Part shown: one piece after another, positions 8,535 through 20,057 of the stretch | Layout: every line of letters starts with the position of its first letter | Numbering within the stretch: position 1 is the first letter of the stretch | Source: Ramlibacter tataouinensis | Lineage (GTDB): Bacteria > Pseudomonadota > Gammaproteobacteria > Burkholderiales > Burkholderiaceae_C | Direction of reading: 5' to 3' | Assembly: GCF_001580455.1 (NCBI RefSeq) | Contig: NZ_CP010951.1 | Location: 1,798,001-1,862,000, forward strand | Length of the DNA: 64,000 bases | Notes under the pieces: generated by a model | Database searches by the model: none | Told to the model about the DNA's origin: nothing | What the model saw: the letters and a program-made list of their open reading frames with translations, nothing else | Program-made: the position numbers and the translations under genes

Positions 8535-9632
8535 CTACTCGCGCACCTCGCCGTTGGGCCGCAGCAGCGCCATGGTGACGAAGCTGCCGCCGTGGTGAAA
8601 ATTGGGCTTGAAGTCGACCACGTAGCCACCGGCATCGAAGCGGCCCAGCGCGGACAGCGAACGATGGAGCGAGGCACGGGTGAGGTCCTTGCCGGCGCGC
8701 TTCATGCCCTCCACCAGCACCTTGGCGGCGATGCAGCCTTCCAGCGCGGTGACCGACATCGCCTCCTTCTGACCGGCAGCCTGCCACGCGTCGTTGCACT
8801 CCTTGACCACCGGAACCGAGTGTGACCGCGGCGACGGTACGGTGATCGCGACGGAAACGCCCGTGACGTCGGATCCCAGCGCCTTGGAAAGTTGGCCCGC
8901 CCCGGCGAAGGACAGGCTGGTGACAATGGTGGCGCGGTTGGCTGCCCTGAGCTTCTTGACCATCTGCGCGGCCGGCGCGGACAGCGTGGTGACCAGCAGC
9001 ACGTTGGGATCGGAGTCCACCACGTCCTTGAAATTGGCGTCGGTGATCTCGGCATTGCGCTTGATGGCGACCGACACCGGCGTGCTACCGAACTTCTTCA
9101 GACCCCGGGCCACTGTTTCGAAGTTCTGCTTTCCGACGGTGTCGTCATAGTGCAACACCGTGATCTTGCTGGTGCCCAGGCTGCCCCAGAAATTGACGAT
9201 CTTGCCGATCTCGTCCTCGTAGGTGGCACGCACCGTGTAGACGTACTCGTTTTGCTTGCGGATGGTGTCCGCGCCGGTGAACGGTGCGAAAAAGGCCAGC
9301 TTGTGCTCCTTCACCGTCGGCATGGCGGGGATGCTGAGCGTGGACGACGCATAGCCGAACAGCGCCACGGCCCGGTGGTCGTTGACCAGCTTCTCCGTGT
9401 TCTCGCCCGACAGCTTGGTGTCGTTGCGGTCGTCCAGCGTGACCAGCTTGATCCGGCCTTGCGGCAAGCCGCCGGCGTCGTTCACTTTCTGGAAGTACGC
9501 CAGGGCCCCGTTGCGGATGTCGTTGCCGAGGCCGGCGTTGCTGCCTGTGAGCGGGGCGGATTGTCCGATCACGATGTCCTGGGCCAGGACGGGCGCCGTT
9601 GCCAATAGCAGAGAAAGGGCAAAGATACGCAT
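8535..9632 (-). CDS. Periplasmic branched-chain amino acid/amide-type ABC substrate-binding protein
   Basis: 365 residues with a cleavable signal (LLLATAPVLAQ). The mature start, DIVIGQSAPLTGSNAGLGNDIRNG, is typical of type-1 periplasmic binding proteins of the Leu/Ile/Val family. Later come LVTLDDRNDTKLSGENTEKLV and VALFGYASSTLS. No permease or ATPase gene lies next to it. Such orphan receptors are numerous in Comamonadaceae, and their ligands vary from amino acids to aromatics, so the substrate is undetermined. It runs convergently to the GNAT gene, 22 bases apart. Confidence 0.9.
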   Translation of the reverse strand: MRIFALSLLLATAPVLAQDIVIGQSAPLTGSNAGLGNDIRNGALAYFQKVNDAGGLPQGRIKLVTLDDRNDTKLSGENTEKLVNDHRAVALFGYASSTLSIPAMPTVKEHKLAFFAPFTGADTIRKQNEYVYTVRATYEDEIGKIVNFWGSLGTSKITVLHYDDTVGKQNFETVARGLKKFGSTPVSVAIKRNAEITDANFKDVVDSDPNVLLVTTLSAPAAQMVKKLRAANRATIVTSLSFAGAGQLSKALGSDVTGVSVAITVPSPRSHSVPVVKECNDAWQAAGQKEAMSVTALEGCIAAKVLVEGMKRAGKDLTRASLHRSLSALGRFDAGGYVVDFKPNFHHGGSFVTMALLRPNGEVRE

Positions 9633-9679
9633 TGATACAACCCTGTTGACCTATAACTCGGCCATTATGCGTGCGCCAC

Positions 9680-9710
9680 AAAAAAAAGACCCGTGACTTT
9701 CGGCACGGGG
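9680..9710 (-). terminator. Intrinsic terminator of the atp operon
   Basis: Read on the minus strand, a 6-bp stem CCCGTG/CACGGG (9690-9695 with 9704-9709, 8-base loop) is followed by eight T residues (9687-9680). It lies about 75 bases beyond the atpC stop. Two further short dyads lie between it and atpC (ATCGGGC/GCCCGAT at 9753-9769 and GCGCT/AGCGC around 9717-9733). Confidence 0.85.
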
Positions 9711-9784
9711 CTTAGGGCGCTGGTTTTTAGCGCGTTCTTGTTGCGACTTCGAATCGGGCTGCGCCCGATGAGCTAACCGAGACT

Positions 9785-10213
9785 TTACTTCTTTTGCAGG
9801 TACCTGCGCAAGGCCGCCATCTCGGCGGCGATCACCGCCAGCTCGGATTGCGCGCGGGCGATGTCGACATCGCTCTTGGCGTTCTTGAGCGCTTCCTCGG
9901 CGGCGCGACGGGCCTCGTTGGCCTTTTCCTCGTCGAGGTCGCGGCCGCGGATGGCGGTGTCGGACAGCACGGTGACGCGATTGGGCTGCACCTCCAGGAT
10001 GCCGCCGGCCACGAAGATGAACTCCTCGTTGCCGTCGGGCCGTTCGATGCGCACCGAACCGGGCTTCACGCGCGTGATGAGCGGCGTGTGGCGCGGGTAG
10101 ATGCCGAGCTCGCCGGCTTCGCCGGGCAGCGCGACGAAGCGCGCTTCACCGGAGAAGATCGACTCCTCGGCGCTCACCACGTCGACGTGGATGGTGTGGG
10201 TGGTGTCCACCAT
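9785..10213 (-). CDS. atpC: ATP synthase F1 subunit epsilon
   Basis: 142 residues, the normal size. The N-terminal beta-sandwich is visible as HVDVVSAEESIFSGEA, GELGIYPRHTPLITRVKPG and FVAGGILEVQPNRVTVLSD. The C-terminal alpha-hairpin (AEEALKNAKSDVDIARAQSELA) is present; in bacteria this part can inhibit ATP hydrolysis. The protein sits in the central stalk with gamma and the c-ring. It is the last gene of the operon, starts 4 bases after atpD, and is followed by hairpins and a terminator. Confidence 0.98.
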   Translation of the reverse strand: MVDTTHTIHVDVVSAEESIFSGEARFVALPGEAGELGIYPRHTPLITRVKPGSVRIERPDGNEEFIFVAGGILEVQPNRVTVLSDTAIRGRDLDEEKANEARRAAEEALKNAKSDVDIARAQSELAVIAAEMAALRRYLQKK

Positions 10214-10216
10214 GGC

Positions 10217-11626
<1,410 letters not shown>

Positions 11627-11642
11627 TTGTCGCTCCAAAAAT

Positions 11643-12518
11643 TTAAACCGCGGCGGCGCCGGACACGATCTCGGAGAGTTCCTTCGTGATCGCCGCCTGG
11701 CGCGTCTTGTTGTAGACCAGCTTGAGCTCGTTGATCAGGTTGCCGGCGTTGTCCGTGGCCGCCTTCATGGCGACCATGCGGGCCGATTGCTCGGAGGCCA
11801 TGTTCTCGGCCACCGCCTGGTACACCAAAGCCTCGACGTAGCGCAGCAGCAGCTCGTCGATCACGGTCTTGGCATCGGGCTCGTAGATGTAATCCCAGCC
11901 CGGCTCGCCGCTCTCCTTGGTCTGCGCGTGCATCGTCTCGGCCGACAGCGGCAACAGTTGCTCGACCACCGGCTCCTGCTTCATCGTGTTGATGAATTTG
12001 GTGTAGCACAGGTACACCGCATTGAGCTTGCCTTCGGCGTACTGGTCCAGCAGTACTTTCACCGGGCCGATCAGGCGTTCCAGGTGCGGCGTGTCGCCAA
12101 GCTGCGTGACCTGCGAGACCACCTGTGCGCCGATGCGGTTCAGGAAGCCCAAGCCCTTGTTGCCGACGGCCACGGTCAGGGCGGTGCCGCCTTGATCCTG
12201 CAATTCGCGCAGCTTGCCCGTGACGGCGCGCAGCAGGTTGGTGTTCAAGCCGCCGCACAGGCCCTTGTCGGAAGTCACCACGATCATGCCCGCCGCCTTC
12301 GCGTCATTGCTGCGCATGAAGACGTGGGTGTACTCGGGGTTGGCCTTGCCGAGGTTGGACGCGATGTTGCGCACCTTGTCGCTGTAGGGCCGGGCCGCGC
12401 GCATGCGTTCCTGCGCCTTGCGCATCTTGGAGACGGAGACCATTTCCATGGCCTTGGTGATCTTCTTGGTGTTCTCCACCGATTTGATCTTGCCTCGAAT
12501 CTCTTTGCCTGCAGCCAC
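11643..12518 (-). CDS. atpG: ATP synthase F1 subunit gamma
   Basis: 291 residues, forming the rotating central shaft. The N-terminal helix region GKEIRGKIKSVENTKKITKAMEMVS and the C-terminal QAAITKELSEIVSGA are the conserved coiled-coil parts (named in outline). The middle Rossmann-like domain includes IVVTSDKGLCGGLN. Start ATG 12518 has an AGGAGCC-type site upstream. The gene is 20 bases from atpA. Nothing unusual is seen in it. Confidence 0.98.
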   Translation of the reverse strand: MAAGKEIRGKIKSVENTKKITKAMEMVSVSKMRKAQERMRAARPYSDKVRNIASNLGKANPEYTHVFMRSNDAKAAGMIVVTSDKGLCGGLNTNLLRAVTGKLRELQDQGGTALTVAVGNKGLGFLNRIGAQVVSQVTQLGDTPHLERLIGPVKVLLDQYAEGKLNAVYLCYTKFINTMKQEPVVEQLLPLSAETMHAQTKESGEPGWDYIYEPDAKTVIDELLLRYVEALVYQAVAENMASEQSARMVAMKAATDNAGNLINELKLVYNKTRQAAITKELSEIVSGAAAV

Positions 12519-12537
12519 GTTGGCTCCTGTGCTGTGT

Positions 12538-14091
<1,554 letters not shown>

Positions 14092-14126
14092 GACTCTTTC
14101 CTTTGGTTTGGTTTAGCCGCCGGCCT

Positions 14127-14657
14127 TCAGGCCGTCAGCGCGACTTTCATTTGTTCCAGGCGGGCCTTGACCGAGGTGTCCAGCACTTCGTCGCCCACCA
14201 CCACGCGGATGCCGCCGATGAGGGACGCGTCTTCCTGGACGGTCAGATTGAGCTTGCGGCCGAAGCGCTTTTCCAGCACGCCGGCGACTTCGCCGAGGGC
14301 GGAGGCGGCCATGGGGAAGGCGCTGTAGACGACGGCGTCGGACGAGCCGCTCTGCGCGTTCTTCAGCTGGCGGAACTGCGTCGCAATCTCGGGCAGGGCC
14401 GCCAGTCGGCCGTTCTCGATCACCGTGCGCAGGAAGTTGCTGGCCGCGGGCGGCAGCTGCGACTTGGCGACGTCGGAGATCACGTCGAACACCTGCTGGT
14501 CGGTGACCTTGGGATTCTCGGCGAATTGCAGCAGCTGCTGGTTGCCCGCCACGGCGGCGAGGGCATCGAGCCAGCGCGAGGCGCCGTCGAGATCGGCCTT
14601 CGAGGACTTGTACAGCGCTTCGGCGTACGGGCGGGCGATGGTGGCGAGTTCGGCCAT
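14127..14657 (-). CDS. atpH: ATP synthase F1 subunit delta (OSCP)
   Basis: 176 residues. Joins the top of F1 to the peripheral b stalk. The N-terminal helical bundle starts AELATIARPYAEALYKSSK, the expected signature, and the C-terminal part has QEDASLIGGIRVVVGDEVLDTSVKARL, the delta/OSCP pattern (given in outline). It lies 13 bases after atpF and 36 before atpA, in the normal order. Confidence 0.97.
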   Translation of the reverse strand: MAELATIARPYAEALYKSSKADLDGASRWLDALAAVAGNQQLLQFAENPKVTDQQVFDVISDVAKSQLPPAASNFLRTVIENGRLAALPEIATQFRQLKNAQSGSSDAVVYSAFPMAASALGEVAGVLEKRFGRKLNLTVQEDASLIGGIRVVVGDEVLDTSVKARLEQMKVALTA

Positions 14658-14669
14658 GCTGGGGCTCTC

Positions 14670-15140
14670 TTACAGCTCGGTCTTCAGACGGCCCAGCAGC
14701 TCGGCGTGCACGCCCGCGTTGACTTCGCGGCGCAGGATCTGCTCGGCGCCCTTGACAGCCAGCGCAGCCACTTGCTCGCGCAGGGCTTCGCGCGCCTTCA
14801 CGGTCTGCTGGTCGGCCTCGGCCTTGGCGGCGGCGACGATCTTGGCGCCTTCGTCGGTGGCGCGCGTCTTCGCTTCCTCCACGATGGCCTGGGCACGGCG
14901 CTCGGCGTCGGCCAGCATCTGCGCCGTGTCGGCGCGCGACTTGGCCAGCTCCTGTTCGACACGCCGGTCGGCGTCGGCGAGCTCCGCCTTCGCCTTGTCG
15001 GCCGCTGACAGCCCCTCGGCGATCTTCTTCGCGCGCTCGTCCAGGGCCGCCGCGATCGGAGGCCACACGAACTTCATCGTGAACGCTACCAGGAGCAGGA
15101 ACACGATCATCTGAATGATCAGGGTACCGGTGATGCTCAC
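14670..15140 (-). CDS. atpF: ATP synthase Fo subunit b
   Basis: 156 residues, the peripheral stator stalk (a dimer in this type of enzyme). A single N-terminal membrane helix (IQMIVFLLLVAFTMKFVW) is followed by a long, highly charged Ala/Glu/Lys/Arg coiled coil to the end. There is one b gene only, with no divergent b' copy, as expected outside phototrophs and cyanobacteria. The spacing to atpE is 54 bases and to atpH 13 bases. Confidence 0.97.
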   Translation of the reverse strand: MSITGTLIIQMIVFLLLVAFTMKFVWPPIAAALDERAKKIAEGLSAADKAKAELADADRRVEQELAKSRADTAQMLADAERRAQAIVEEAKTRATDEGAKIVAAAKAEADQQTVKAREALREQVAALAVKGAEQILRREVNAGVHAELLGRLKTEL

Positions 15141-15194
15141 TTATTCATCCTTCGCCCCACGGCTGATCCGCGAGGCATGGGCGTTACGGGAGAT

Positions 15195-15458
15195 TTACTT
15201 GGCGACGGTGGCCAGCTGGGCGAGGAACGGGTTGGCGGTGGCGAACCACAGCGCGATACCGGTGCCGATGATGAACGCCGCGTCGATCAGGCCAGCGAGC
15301 AGGAACATCTTGGTCTGCAGCTCGTTCATCAGTTCGGGCTGGCGCGCGGCCGACTCGAGGTACTTGCTGCCCATGATGCCGATGCCGATGCAGGCACCGA
15401 TGGCGCCGAGACCGATGATCAGGCCGGCGGCCAGAGCGACAAAGCTGATAACTTGCAT
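15195..15458 (-). CDS. atpE: ATP synthase Fo subunit c
   Basis: 87-residue proteolipid forming the rotor ring, with two hydrophobic helices joined by the polar loop ARQPE (residues 38-42). The ion-binding carboxylate is D59 in GLIDAAFIIG. The Gln/Glu/Ser pattern of sodium-type c subunits is not seen, so it is read as proton-type. I take ATG 15458 (MQVISFVALA), with a GGAGAA site upstream. In-frame sequence extends further upstream but is not c-like. The distance to atpB is 50 bases. Confidence 0.97.
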   Translation of the reverse strand: MQVISFVALAAGLIIGLGAIGACIGIGIMGSKYLESAARQPELMNELQTKMFLLAGLIDAAFIIGTGIALWFATANPFLAQLATVAK

Positions 15459-15508
15459 GATTTCTCCTGATGGACTTTGGGGTTGGTAAGGGAAAGGGGT
15501 GGGAACGA

Positions 15509-16390
15509 TCAGTGCTTGTCGTGCGCCTGACCGAGGTAGACGAGCGTCAGCATCATGAACACGAAGGCCTGCAGCACGATGATCAGGATGTGGAACACGG
15601 CCCACGCCCAGCCGGCGATGACGTGGCCGACAGCCAGCGTGAGGCCGGTGGCGCTGAGCGAGAAGGCGCCGCCCATCAGGGCGATCAGCAGGAAGATCAG
15701 TTCACCGGCATACATGTTGCCGAACAGTCGCATGCCGTGCGAGACGGTCTTGGCGACGAACTCGATCATCTGGAAGATGAAGTTGAACGGCCACAGCAGC
15801 GGGTGCGCACCAAAGGGCGCGGTCACCAGCTCGTGCGCCCAGCCACCCAGGCCCTTGATCTTGACGTTGTAGTACAGGCACAGCAGCAGCACGGACAACG
15901 ACAGGCCCATCGTCATCGACAGGTCGGCGGTGGGCACCACGCGCAGGAAGGCGTGATGCGGGTCGTGGCCGGCGGCGCCGTAGATCTTGGCCCAAATGGC
16001 CGGCAGCAGGTCCACCGGCAGCAGGTCCATCGTGTTCATCAGGATGATCCAGATGAACACCGTGAGCGCCAGCGGGGCGATCAGCTTGCGGCTTTCCGCG
16101 TTGTGCACGATCCCCTTGGCCTGGCCCTCGACCATTTCCACGAGGATTTCCACGGCCGCCTGGAAGCGGCCGGGCACGCCCGAGGTCGCCTTGCGCGCGG
16201 CCAGCCACAACACCCAGCAGCCCAGCGCGCCCAGCACGACGCCGAAGAATATGGAATCGAAGTTGAAGACCGAGAAGTCGGCAACCGCCTTGGGGGGCTG
16301 GTTTTGCCAGAACGTCAGATGGTGAAGGATGTATTCACCGGCCGTTTGGCCTTGCTCGGCAGCGCCTGCAGCAGCGTTTTCAGCAGCCAT
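15509..16390 (-). CDS. atpB: ATP synthase Fo subunit a
   Basis: 293 residues with several membrane helices; forms the proton half-channels against the c-ring. The essential arginine is R221 in SHGMRLFGNMYAGE, followed by the conserved helix LIFLLIALMGG. Relative to E. coli it has a slightly longer Ala/Glu-rich N-terminus (MAAENAAAGAAEQGQ), common in Burkholderiales. It starts 17 bases after atpI ends. Confidence 0.97.
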   Translation of the reverse strand: MAAENAAAGAAEQGQTAGEYILHHLTFWQNQPPKAVADFSVFNFDSIFFGVVLGALGCWVLWLAARKATSGVPGRFQAAVEILVEMVEGQAKGIVHNAESRKLIAPLALTVFIWIILMNTMDLLPVDLLPAIWAKIYGAAGHDPHHAFLRVVPTADLSMTMGLSLSVLLLCLYYNVKIKGLGGWAHELVTAPFGAHPLLWPFNFIFQMIEFVAKTVSHGMRLFGNMYAGELIFLLIALMGGAFSLSATGLTLAVGHVIAGWAWAVFHILIIVLQAFVFMMLTLVYLGQAHDKH

Positions 16391-16407
16391 GTTTCTTTTT
16401 CAAGCTT

Positions 16408-16905
16408 TCAATTCGACTTCGGCGGCGCCAACCGGCTTCGCGGCTTGAACGCAAGCGCCACCCAATAAACCTTCATCGCCAGCACCAGGCCAACCAGCAT
16501 TGCCGGCCAGCTCAATGCGGGCACCAGCTTCGGCGCCGCTGCCATCAGCGCAATCGTCGAAGCGATCTTGACCATCTCCCACACCATGAACCCGGCCGCC
16601 GCGGTACCCGCGTTGAGGGATGAAAAACGCCCGGTGAGTCCTCGCGCAAAAATGGCCGCGGGAATCGCCACGGCCAGCGCACCGTATCCGGTGGACCACC
16701 CCACGTTCTGCCTCCCGGTGATGCCCCACGCAGCCAAAGCCGCGACGAGCCCCACCACGACCTGGCCCGCCACCACCCACCAGGGGGAAACCGGGGGGTG
16801 CTGTTCACGCAGCCGACGCGCCTCCTCGGCGGTCAGCGGCTTGATCGGGATCTCTTCCTCCGTAGCCTCGTGAAATTCCTCGGGAAACGGTGCGCTTGTT
16901 TTCAT
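16408..16905 (-). CDS. atpI: ATP synthase subunit I
   Basis: 165 residues from ATG 16905. A polar N-terminal 40 residues (FHEATEEEIPIKPLTAEEAR) leads to four hydrophobic helices (about 44-62, 72-90, 102-122, 128-152), as in AtpI proteins thought to help c-ring assembly. The frame also stays open upstream with a GTG at 16941 behind GGGAGG. However, a perfect TATAAT at 16952-16957 would start the transcript at about 16945, too close for that GTG to be used, so the ATG is preferred. First gene of the atp operon. Confidence 0.85.
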   Translation of the reverse strand: MKTSAPFPEEFHEATEEEIPIKPLTAEEARRLREQHPPVSPWWVVAGQVVVGLVAALAAWGITGRQNVGWSTGYGALAVAIPAAIFARGLTGRFSSLNAGTAAAGFMVWEMVKIASTIALMAAAPKLVPALSWPAMLVGLVLAMKVYWVALAFKPRSRLAPPKSN

Positions 16906-16951
16906 TTTTCGCTGCACCGCCTGTGGCCCCTCAGTTTTCACAAAGCCTCCC

Positions 16952-16957
16952 ATTATA
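16952..16957 (-). promoter_or_regulatory. Candidate -10 box of the atp operon
   Basis: Perfect TATAAT on the minus strand, 47 bases before the atpI ATG. No good -35 hexamer is found at 16-18 bases upstream, so the promoter is either weakly -35 dependent or needs an activator. This is the only strong promoter-like element in the 16906-17115 gap. Confidence 0.5.
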
Positions 16958-17115
16958 AGTAGAAACCCGGTCGATCCCCGTATCCGGGCATGCAGCCGGA
17001 CTATGCCCAGCGGTAAAAGCAGTTTTACGTAGGACAGCACAATCTCGATCGCGATGCGCGTTGCCGTCCGTTCCGCTTGCGATTGCTGGGTCTTTGCGAT
17101 GGAGGTCCTGCCTTG

Positions 17116-18243
17116 ATGAAGTTGCTGGCCGCCGGCCTGCTGCTCAGCGCCGCCGTTGCCTTCGCCGACCACGGCCTCGACGAGGCACGGCCTCACCACA
17201 CGGCGCAGGGATTTCGCAACAACTACATCCCTCAGGTAGACAAGCCGCCGGGCGACCTGCTGCGCTGGCGCCTGCAGGCTTGGCGTGAGGGCCTGCCGCC
17301 GCCGCCCCGCGCGATGCCGCCGGTCGCACCGCCTGAGCTGGAACGCCTTCGCGCCAACACCCGGGCGCTGCGCAGCGTCGGCGCAGCGGCCCGGGCCGTC
17401 GCTCCGTCGGTGACCTGGATCGGCCACGCGACGGCGCTGTTGCAGTGCGGCGGGCTCAACGTGCTGACCGACCCCATCTTCAGCGAGCGCGCGTCGCCGC
17501 TCCCGCTGCTGGGGATCGGTCCGAAGCGGGCGCAGCCGCCCGGGATCGCCCTGCCGGACCTGCCGCCCATCGATGTGGTGCTGATCTCACACAACCATTA
17601 CGACCATCTGGACCTGGCATCGCTGGAGGGGCTGGACGAGCGATCCGGGGGCCAGACCCTGTTCCTGGTGCCGCTGGGCGTGAAGGCGCTGCTCACGCAG
17701 CACGGCCTGCGCCATGTCGTGGAGCTCGACTGGTGGCAAAGCCACTGGCACGGCGGCGTGGAGTTCCACCTGGTCCCCGTCCAGCACTGGTCGGCGCGCG
17801 GCTTCGGCGATCGCAACCATACGCTGTGGGGCGGCTGGGCCGTGTTCGCCCCGGACCTTCGCTGGTACTTTGCCGGCGACACCGGCTACACCCGCGATTT
17901 CGCCGACACGCGCCGGCGCTTCGCCTCGCGCGCTGCCGGCGGCCCGGTGTTCGACCTCGCCCTGCTTCCCATCGGCGCCTACGAGCCGCGCTGGTTCATG
18001 TCGGCGCAGCACATGAACCCGGCCGAGGCTGTGCAGGCCCACCGGGACCTGGGCGCACGGCGCAGCCTGGGGGTGCACTGGGGCACCTTCGAGCTCACCG
18101 ACGAAGCCCTGGACCAGCCGCCCCGGGACCTGGCGGCGGCACGAAGCGCCGCCGGCATCCCCGAGGCGGACTTTTTCGTGCTGGCCATCGGCGAAACCCG
18201 CTGGCTGCCGGCGATGCAAGGACAATCCCCCCATGAGCGATAG
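17116..18243 (+). CDS. Metallo-beta-lactamase-fold hydrolase, NAPE-PLD/RomA-like, exported
   Basis: 375 residues with an N-terminal signal (KLLAAGLLLSAAVAFA), so probably periplasmic. The metallo-hydrolase core shows WIGHATALLQCGGLNVLTDP, then the metal motif SHNHYDHLD (HxHxDH, ~158-166), VPVQHWSARG, the bridging Asp in FAGDTGYTRDF and a late His in LGVHWGTFELTDEALDQPP. The latter pattern is typical of the NAPE-PLD/RomA group; the substrate is unknown. GGAGG at 17101-17105 precedes ATG 17116. An in-frame earlier GTG/ATG frame extends upstream but would bury the signal peptide. It overlaps the next gene by 11 bases. Confidence 0.88.
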   Translation: MKLLAAGLLLSAAVAFADHGLDEARPHHTAQGFRNNYIPQVDKPPGDLLRWRLQAWREGLPPPPRAMPPVAPPELERLRANTRALRSVGAAARAVAPSVTWIGHATALLQCGGLNVLTDPIFSERASPLPLLGIGPKRAQPPGIALPDLPPIDVVLISHNHYDHLDLASLEGLDERSGGQTLFLVPLGVKALLTQHGLRHVVELDWWQSHWHGGVEFHLVPVQHWSARGFGDRNHTLWGGWAVFAPDLRWYFAGDTGYTRDFADTRRRFASRAAGGPVFDLALLPIGAYEPRWFMSAQHMNPAEAVQAHRDLGARRSLGVHWGTFELTDEALDQPPRDLAAARSAAGIPEADFFVLAIGETRWLPAMQGQSPHER

Positions 18244-19120
18244 CGACCTGCCTCCCCTGCCCTGCTACATCAACGGCGAGTTCACCACCCTGCCCCATGC
18301 CAAGGTGAGCGCGCTGGACCGCGGCTTCATCTTCGGCGATGGGGTGTACGAAGTGGTGCCCGTGTACGACGGGCGGCCGTTCCGTTTCGAGGAGCACATG
18401 GCGCGGCTGGACCGCAGCCTGGGCGAGCTGCGCATCCCCAATCCGAAAAGCCGCGCCGAGTGGCGCCAGCTGGTGGACCAGCTGGTCGAGGCCTATGCGA
18501 AGCAGCGGGGCCTGCCGGCGGCGCGCAGCAACCAGCTCGTGTACTTCCAGGTCACCCGCGGGGTCGCGATGCGCGACCACGTGATGATCCCGGGACTGGT
18601 GCCCACCGTGTTCGCCATGACCAACCGGCTTTACATCTACACGGCCGAGGAACGCGCGCGCGGGCTCGCCTGTGTCACGGCGGACGATTTCCGCTGGAAG
18701 AAGGCGCACATCAAGAGCATCAGCCTGGCCGGCGCGGTGCTGGCGCGGCAGCTGGGCGCCGACCAGGACGCCGGCGAGACCATCATGTTCCGCGACGGAT
18801 TCCTCAGCGAGGCGGCTGCGTCCAACGTCTGGATCGTCAAGGACGGCGTGGTGCTGGGCCCGCCCAAGGACAACCTGGTGCTCGAAGGCATCCGCTACGG
18901 CCTGCTCGAAGCCCTCTGCCTGGAGATGGGCATTCCGTTCGAACTTGGCCCGGTGTCGCGGGCCGAAGTGCTGGCGGCCGACGAAGTCTTGCTGAGTTCG
19001 GCGACCAAGGAGGTCATCGCGGTGACCCGGCTCGACGGCCGGCCGGTTGCAATGGGGCGCCCCGGCCCCATCTACGAAAAGCTGCACGCCGGCTATCAGC
19101 GTGCCAAACTGGCCCAATGA
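18233..19120 (+). CDS. dat: D-amino-acid aminotransferase (class IV PLP enzyme)
   Basis: 295 residues, complete. Interconverts D-amino acids and 2-oxo acids, typically D-alanine to D-glutamate for the cell wall. The fold-type IV features are CYINGEFTTLPHAKVSALDRGFIFGDGVYEV at the start (in outline), the PLP lysine K161 in KKAHIKSISLAG, and the phosphate-binding EAAASNVWIV and LSSATKEVIAVT segments. The dat-ybeD-lipB-lipA order is common in Burkholderiales. The gene begins inside the preceding MBL gene and overlaps ybeD by ATGA. Confidence 0.93.
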   Translation: MSDSDLPPLPCYINGEFTTLPHAKVSALDRGFIFGDGVYEVVPVYDGRPFRFEEHMARLDRSLGELRIPNPKSRAEWRQLVDQLVEAYAKQRGLPAARSNQLVYFQVTRGVAMRDHVMIPGLVPTVFAMTNRLYIYTAEERARGLACVTADDFRWKKAHIKSISLAGAVLARQLGADQDAGETIMFRDGFLSEAAASNVWIVKDGVVLGPPKDNLVLEGIRYGLLEALCLEMGIPFELGPVSRAEVLAADEVLLSSATKEVIAVTRLDGRPVAMGRPGPIYEKLHAGYQRAKLAQ

Positions 19121-19395
19121 ACATCTCTGCTGAGTCCCAGAAGTCCCTGATCGAGTTTCCGTCGCGCTTTCCCATCAAGGTGATGGGCGCCAAGGTCGAT
19201 GGCTTCGTCGAAGCCGTCGCCGTGGTGGCCCGGCAGTTCGATCCGGAATTCGACCCGGCCACCATCGAGCTGCGCGACAGCCGGGCCGGGAACTACCTCG
19301 GCATCACCGTCACCCTGACGGTGACCAGCCGGGAACAGCTCGACGAGCTGTACCGCACGCTCTCGACCCATCCGATGGTCAAGGTCGTGCTCTGA
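19117..19395 (+). CDS. ybeD: YbeD/DUF493 family protein
   Basis: 92 residues of the ferredoxin-like ACT-resembling DUF493 fold. Recognisable segments are EFPSRFPIKVMGAKVDGF and DSRAGNYLGITVTLTVTSREQLDELYR (in outline), ending HPMVKVVL as in E. coli YbeD. Its role is unknown; it is consistently encoded next to lipB, which suggests a regulatory part in lipoylation. It overlaps dat by 4 bases and lipB by 1 base (TGATG). Confidence 0.93.
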   Translation: MNISAESQKSLIEFPSRFPIKVMGAKVDGFVEAVAVVARQFDPEFDPATIELRDSRAGNYLGITVTLTVTSREQLDELYRTLSTHPMVKVVL

Positions 19396-20057
19396 TGCAG
19401 CTCGTGCTGCGTGGGCGCGTCGACTACGTCTCCACCTACGAGGCCATGCGCGCCTTCACGGCGGCACGCGACACCTCGACGCCCGACGAGCTCTGGCTGT
19501 GCGAACACCCGCCGGTGTTCACCCAGGGCCTGGCCGGCAAGCCCGAGCACGTGCATGGCCCGGGCGACATTCCGGTCGTGGCGACCAACCGCGGCGGCCA
19601 GGTGACCTACCACGGCCCCGGCCAAGTGGTCGCCTACCCGCTGCTGGACCTCGGCCGCGCCGGCTACTTTGTCAAGGAGTACGTCCATCGGCTGGAGGAA
19701 GCGGTGATCCGCACCCTGCGCCACTACGGCGTGACGGGGCACCGCGTGCCCGGCGCGCCGGGCATCTACGTCAAGCTCGACGATCCCTTCGGCCACTCCT
19801 CGATCTCGCCGACCCCGGGTGGCGACCCGTTCCGGGGGCTGGGCAAGATCGCGGCCCTGGGCATCAAGGTCAGCCGCCATTGCGCCTACCACGGCGTGGC
19901 GCTGAACGTGGCGATGGACCTGGAACCCTTCAGCCGCATCGACCCTTGCGGTTACGCAGGTCTGGCCACGGTGGACCTTTCTACAATCGGGGTTTCCACC
20001 CAATGGCAGGAAGCCGCGCAACTGCTGGGCCACAAGCTCGCCGCGCATCTCTCATGA
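19395..20057 (+). CDS. lipB: Octanoyl-[ACP]:protein octanoyltransferase
   Basis: 220 residues. Transfers octanoyl groups from acyl carrier protein to lipoyl domains of 2-oxoacid dehydrogenases and the glycine cleavage H protein. Signature RGGQVTYHGPGQVVAYPLLDL (split over two motifs), catalytic K151 in GLGKIAALG and catalytic C185 in IDPCGYAGLATV correspond to the E. coli Lys/Cys dyad. It is followed by lipA with an ATGA overlap, so both steps of lipoate synthesis are translationally linked. Confidence 0.97.
   Translation: MQLVLRGRVDYVSTYEAMRAFTAARDTSTPDELWLCEHPPVFTQGLAGKPEHVHGPGDIPVVATNRGGQVTYHGPGQVVAYPLLDLGRAGYFVKEYVHRLEEAVIRTLRHYGVTGHRVPGAPGIYVKLDDPFGHSSISPTPGGDPFRGLGKIAALGIKVSRHCAYHGVALNVAMDLEPFSRIDPCGYAGLATVDLSTIGVSTQWQEAAQLLGHKLAAHLS

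Noticed and set aside
9745..9780. tRNA-like pieces (TTAGCTCA and TTCGAA) after atpC
   Set aside because: The cloverleaf cannot be completed: no matching acceptor stem, no anticodon arm of 5 bp and no CCA end. They are read as parts of a simple hairpin.
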